DNA from: Caprella mutica
Taxonomy: Eukaryota; Arthropoda; Malacostraca; Amphipoda; Caprellidae
Reading direction: 5' to 3'
Assembly: GCA_947561585.1 (NCBI GenBank)
Contig: CANNZV010000946.1
Coordinates: forward strand, 1-64,000
Length of the DNA stretch: 64,000 nucleotides
Shown here in pieces: positions 61,001 through 64,000 of the stretch. The notes beneath the pieces were generated by a model. It made no database searches and had not been told where the DNA came from. It saw only the letters and a program-made list of their open reading frames with translations. Numbering within the stretch: position 1 is the first letter of the stretch; each line of letters opens with the position of its first letter. A program made the position numbers and the translations under genes.

Positions 61001-61479
61001 AAGTAGATGTATATTCCCATTATCTTGTTAACAATAAAGAAATCAATATTTTTGTTGGAATTTAAATTTTGTATCCTCAAGAAAATGCTTCTAAAAACTT
61101 TATTTTATATAAATTTGATTTTCGGGTCCAATTTTTGCGTGAATTTTCTTAATTTGGCTGCAGAGTGGATGCAGTTGAGAAAAATGAGGAGAATCTGATA
61201 TATCTTAGGACGAAAAATTCTAGAGAGATTTAATAAAGACGGGGAATGGAGAATGTGATAAATAGGATGAAGAGACGCAAGACGAATAATCAGATAGGAA
61301 GGCGAAGAAGGGATGAAGAATACAATTAAGTAAGGTTAGTATGAACTATAAAGAAAAATGAAGATTGAGTGAAGTAACGATATTTGAAAAAGTTAGCGTT
61401 AGGCCATCGGAGATTAGGTAGTTAGTGACCTCAATAATCTTTTATGCTCCCACCATAAGTTTCACTCAAGATATTCTAA

Positions 61480-61580
61480 CAACAAGTGCACAATATGGTG
61501 CACAATCATCAACAACTAGTGCACAATGGTGCACAATATGGTGCACAATGTCCAACAACTAGTGCATAATGGTGCACAAT
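61480..61580. repeat. Short GGTGCACAAT tandem repeat
   Basis: GTGCACAATATG, CAACAACTAGTGCACAATG and relatives, about 6 units, imperfect. The core GTGCAC is palindromic. Confidence 0.75.
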
Positions 61581-61677
61581 CTTCTCTTTAAATTATTGAT
61601 GCTAACTTTTTAATCTCATTTCACGGCCGAAGGATTTACCGAAATGAAACCAGGAGAACGAAACAGAAGCTCTGAAT

Positions 61678-63003
61678 AACATGTTAGGGACATGTTAGGG
61701 TAATACATGTTAGGGAAGATATATGGTAAAGATAATACATGTTAGCGAAGATAAATGATAAAGATAATGCATGTTGAAATAAAAACATGTTAAAGAAGAT
61801 ATTTGGTAAAGAAAATACATGTTAGCGAAGATATATGATAAAGATAATGCATGTTGAAATAAACACATGTTAAAGAAGATATTTGGTAAAGAAAATACGT
61901 GTTAAAGGTAAGACATGTTAAAGGTAAGACATGTTAAAGAAGATATATGGTAAAGATAATACGTGTTAAAGGTAGACATGTTAAAGGTAAGACATGTTAA
62001 AGATAATACATGCTAAAGGTAATACGTGTTAAAGGTAAGACATTTTAAGGGGACCGTCCGTAAATTTTGTAAACAAATTTATTAATAAAGCTACGGTTAT
62101 GAAACTTAGTTCCTAAATATAAAATTGAATAATATTATGTTTTTGTTCCTGGCATTTTTTCGATTAGATGCATAGAAAACAAGTTATTCGAATTTCGAAC
62201 TGGGTATTCAAACATGTACTTCTAATACAGTTTTGTAGCTACGGGTTTGCGGTTTTTTTCATTCGATTCTCCTGGTGATTCTCTACAAAAGCCCGAGGAT
62301 CGATTTTTGAATTTCGAATTAGTTTACGGAAAATTTGATTTTTCGTGAAAAAACTAAAATTTTCAAAAAAAAAAAAATTATATTTCTAAAAAAAAAAATT
62401 ATATTTCGAAATTCAAAAATCGATCCTCAGGCTTTTGTAGAGAATTACCAGGAGAATCGAATGAAAAAAACCGCAATGCTCTAGCTTCAACCAAAAAAAT
62501 GTGCGGGTTTTTGAATTACAAGATTTGTAGATCTCAAAATTAGTAGGAATTTCCTTTCAAAGTTTGATGATCTGACACGCAGCATCCATCCGCTTCGAAG
62601 GTTTAGGGATAACTGAGCAATCTTTCTTTGCATTCATTGGTGTGGGCGTTATATAGTGGTAGGTTAGATACCAGATATAGCGAGATAATTAATTATTACG
62701 AATTATAATTGGCTGAGAGATGGTTTTTAGAGTACATATTGACTCCCTACCCCCCGGCCCACTTTTCCCTTTCTCCCTCTCCCCAGGGGGTTAGAGTTAT
62801 ACGAGACTTCTGATATTTTGCACACACTATAAAAAGGTTATAAAGCAACTATTTACACAATAAAAAAAAATGATAAAATTTTGAGATTTCTTCGCGGACG
62901 GTCCCCTTAAAGGTAAGACATGTTAAAGGTAAGACATGTTAAAGGTAAGACATGTTATAGGTAAGACATATTAAAGGCTAATACATGTTGAAGGTAATAC
63001 TTA
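61678..63003. repeat. 16-bp ACATGTTA minisatellite, split by an insertion
   Basis: Units of the type GACATGTTAAAGGTAA, with longer variants in the left part (ATACATGTTAGCGAAGATA, about 60-bp period). The array is interrupted at 62045-62910 by a TTAA-flanked element and then resumes in phase as AAAGGTAAGACATG. Confidence 0.92.
62049..62906. mobile_element. 858-bp TTAA-flanked element inserted in the satellite
   Basis: TTAA flanks both sides (62045-62048 and 62907-62910). The terminal inverted repeats are GGGGACCGTCCG/CGGACGGTCCCC. Inside, 62247-62318 and 62403-62476 form a long inverted repeat (GCGGTTTTTTTCATTCGATT, ACAAAAGCC, GAGGATCGATTTTTGAAT) around A/T runs. No transposase frame exists. 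TTAA preference suggests a piggyBac- or Kolobok-type non-autonomous element. Confidence 0.88.
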
Positions 63004-63239
63004 GTTTGCAGACTAATGCATCTATTACTCTTTTACATGTTTGTTAGAGTGTTATACTTATACATTTATTTAAATAAATAACACTTCTATAGTAAGTTTT
63101 AGCATATGAATGATGTGATATTAACTGTAGAAAACATATTACATTATTTACTTCATATAGAGGGTATGTATAGTTACACCTCAGAGTTAAAATGGGAAGA
63201 CCTGAACATTAAGAATAGACCAATCATGTAAAGAGAACG

Positions 63240-63773
63240 CCGTTCCACCTCATCTTCTCAGCGAAATATTCCTATGTTATTCGTACGGGATAAAAAAGAA
63301 GTTCATTAACATCTGTATAGCTGGTGATTTATTTAACCTTGGAGAATATTAATTCGATATTTGAATTATTCATATCTAAACGAATTTATTGCAGTAAAGT
63401 TTATATAAATTTGTTTTGAAAACAATAGTTAATGAGTCAATTGAAACTTTTAATGTGGGTGTTTTGAGAGAGAGAGAGAGTTGTTGTAGCGTTTTGTACC
63501 AAAGAGACGAGAAAAAGAACCACACAACCAGTCATTGCGACAGGCACTGAGCCTCTAATGTGAAAACTATCACCAATTTTTAAATGTGGTCCTTTAACTT
63601 TTACTTTAACTTTTACTTAATATCAATGCTGTTAGATATTAAGTATCCAAATTTCGAATTAAAATTCTCAAAGAATAAGAAAATCGTCAGTTATACAAAT
63701 GTTAATGAACCTCATTTTTATCCCCGTACGAATAACATAGGAATATTTCTCTGATAGGCTGAGTTGGAATGGT
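63240..63773. mobile_element. Element with about 95-bp inverted repeats
   Basis: Arms 63240-63335 and 63680-63773 are complementary; the best block is GAAATATTCCTATGTTATTC followed by GTACGGGATAAAAA, with GTTCATTAACAT inward. The interior contains (GA)n at 63467-63480 and no transposase. The ends and target duplication are not sharply defined. The 72-codon frame at 63764-63982 starts inside the right arm and is not supported. Confidence 0.7.
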
Positions 63774-64000
63774 GCTGCCATTACTTTACTCGTCTATTGG
63801 TCAACATTGGACCATTGGGATTAGATTCCTTGCTTTCCAGAGATGTGAGTTACCTGGATGTTCAAAGTGCTATTTCTGATGAAAGACTGGATTTATTTAT
63901 CTTTTCCATAAGCAATTTTTTGATGTTCATGTCTTTCAAATGTCACTTTGAGGTGAAACTAAATTCTTTGATTAAGTTTTAAAATGAAATTTTATTTTAC

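Overview
The window is AT-rich animal DNA (roughly 70% A+T by eye) and most likely comes from an insect. The only convincing protein genes are two small, intron-containing, secreted single chitin-binding (Peritrophin-A/CBM14) proteins of the cuticle or peritrophic-matrix type. They have GT-AG introns, TATA boxes and signal peptides. A planthopper-like hemipteran would fit the AT content and the repeat load, but the species cannot be fixed from the sequence alone.

Layout. At 1-12 kb there are two tandem copies of one locus, each carrying a chitin-binding gene on the minus strand (2033-2446 and 9324-9777). The copies share promoter geometry, intron position and flanking DNA. They are separated by a 2-kb satellite of 45-bp units with a 630-bp higher-order period (5113-7185). 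The right-hand copy carries a 1340-bp foldback-type element (10406-11745) whose terminal inverted repeats are themselves minisatellite arrays. The left-hand copy preserves the empty target site. At 13.7-17.1 kb there is a 50-bp satellite, a decayed Tc1-like element with about 380-bp inverted repeats, and canonical-ended non-autonomous Helitrons.

From 17 to 64 kb I see no convincing gene. The sequence is non-coding (intergenic or deep intronic) and holds about fifteen more minisatellite families (9 to 71-bp units), several hairpin MITEs with TTAA-type flanks, a Helentron-like family in at least five copies that spreads AGGTCA-type direct repeats, a possible LINE tail, and dispersed repeats present in two or more copies tens of kb apart.

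How it works together. The two chitin-binding genes look like a recent tandem pair with a shared ancestral promoter. Everything else is best read as repeat biology: tandem arrays arising by unequal exchange or replication slippage, and non-autonomous DNA transposons and Helitrons inserting into them. The long reading frames in the arrays (up to 699 codons) follow from repeat units that lack stop codons and are not by themselves evidence of genes. The most unusual items are the foldback element with its paralogous empty site, the double-open-frame higher-order satellite, the Helentron family with nuclear-receptor-like repeats, the TTAA element inserted inside a satellite, and a 226-bp palindrome at 46006-46231.
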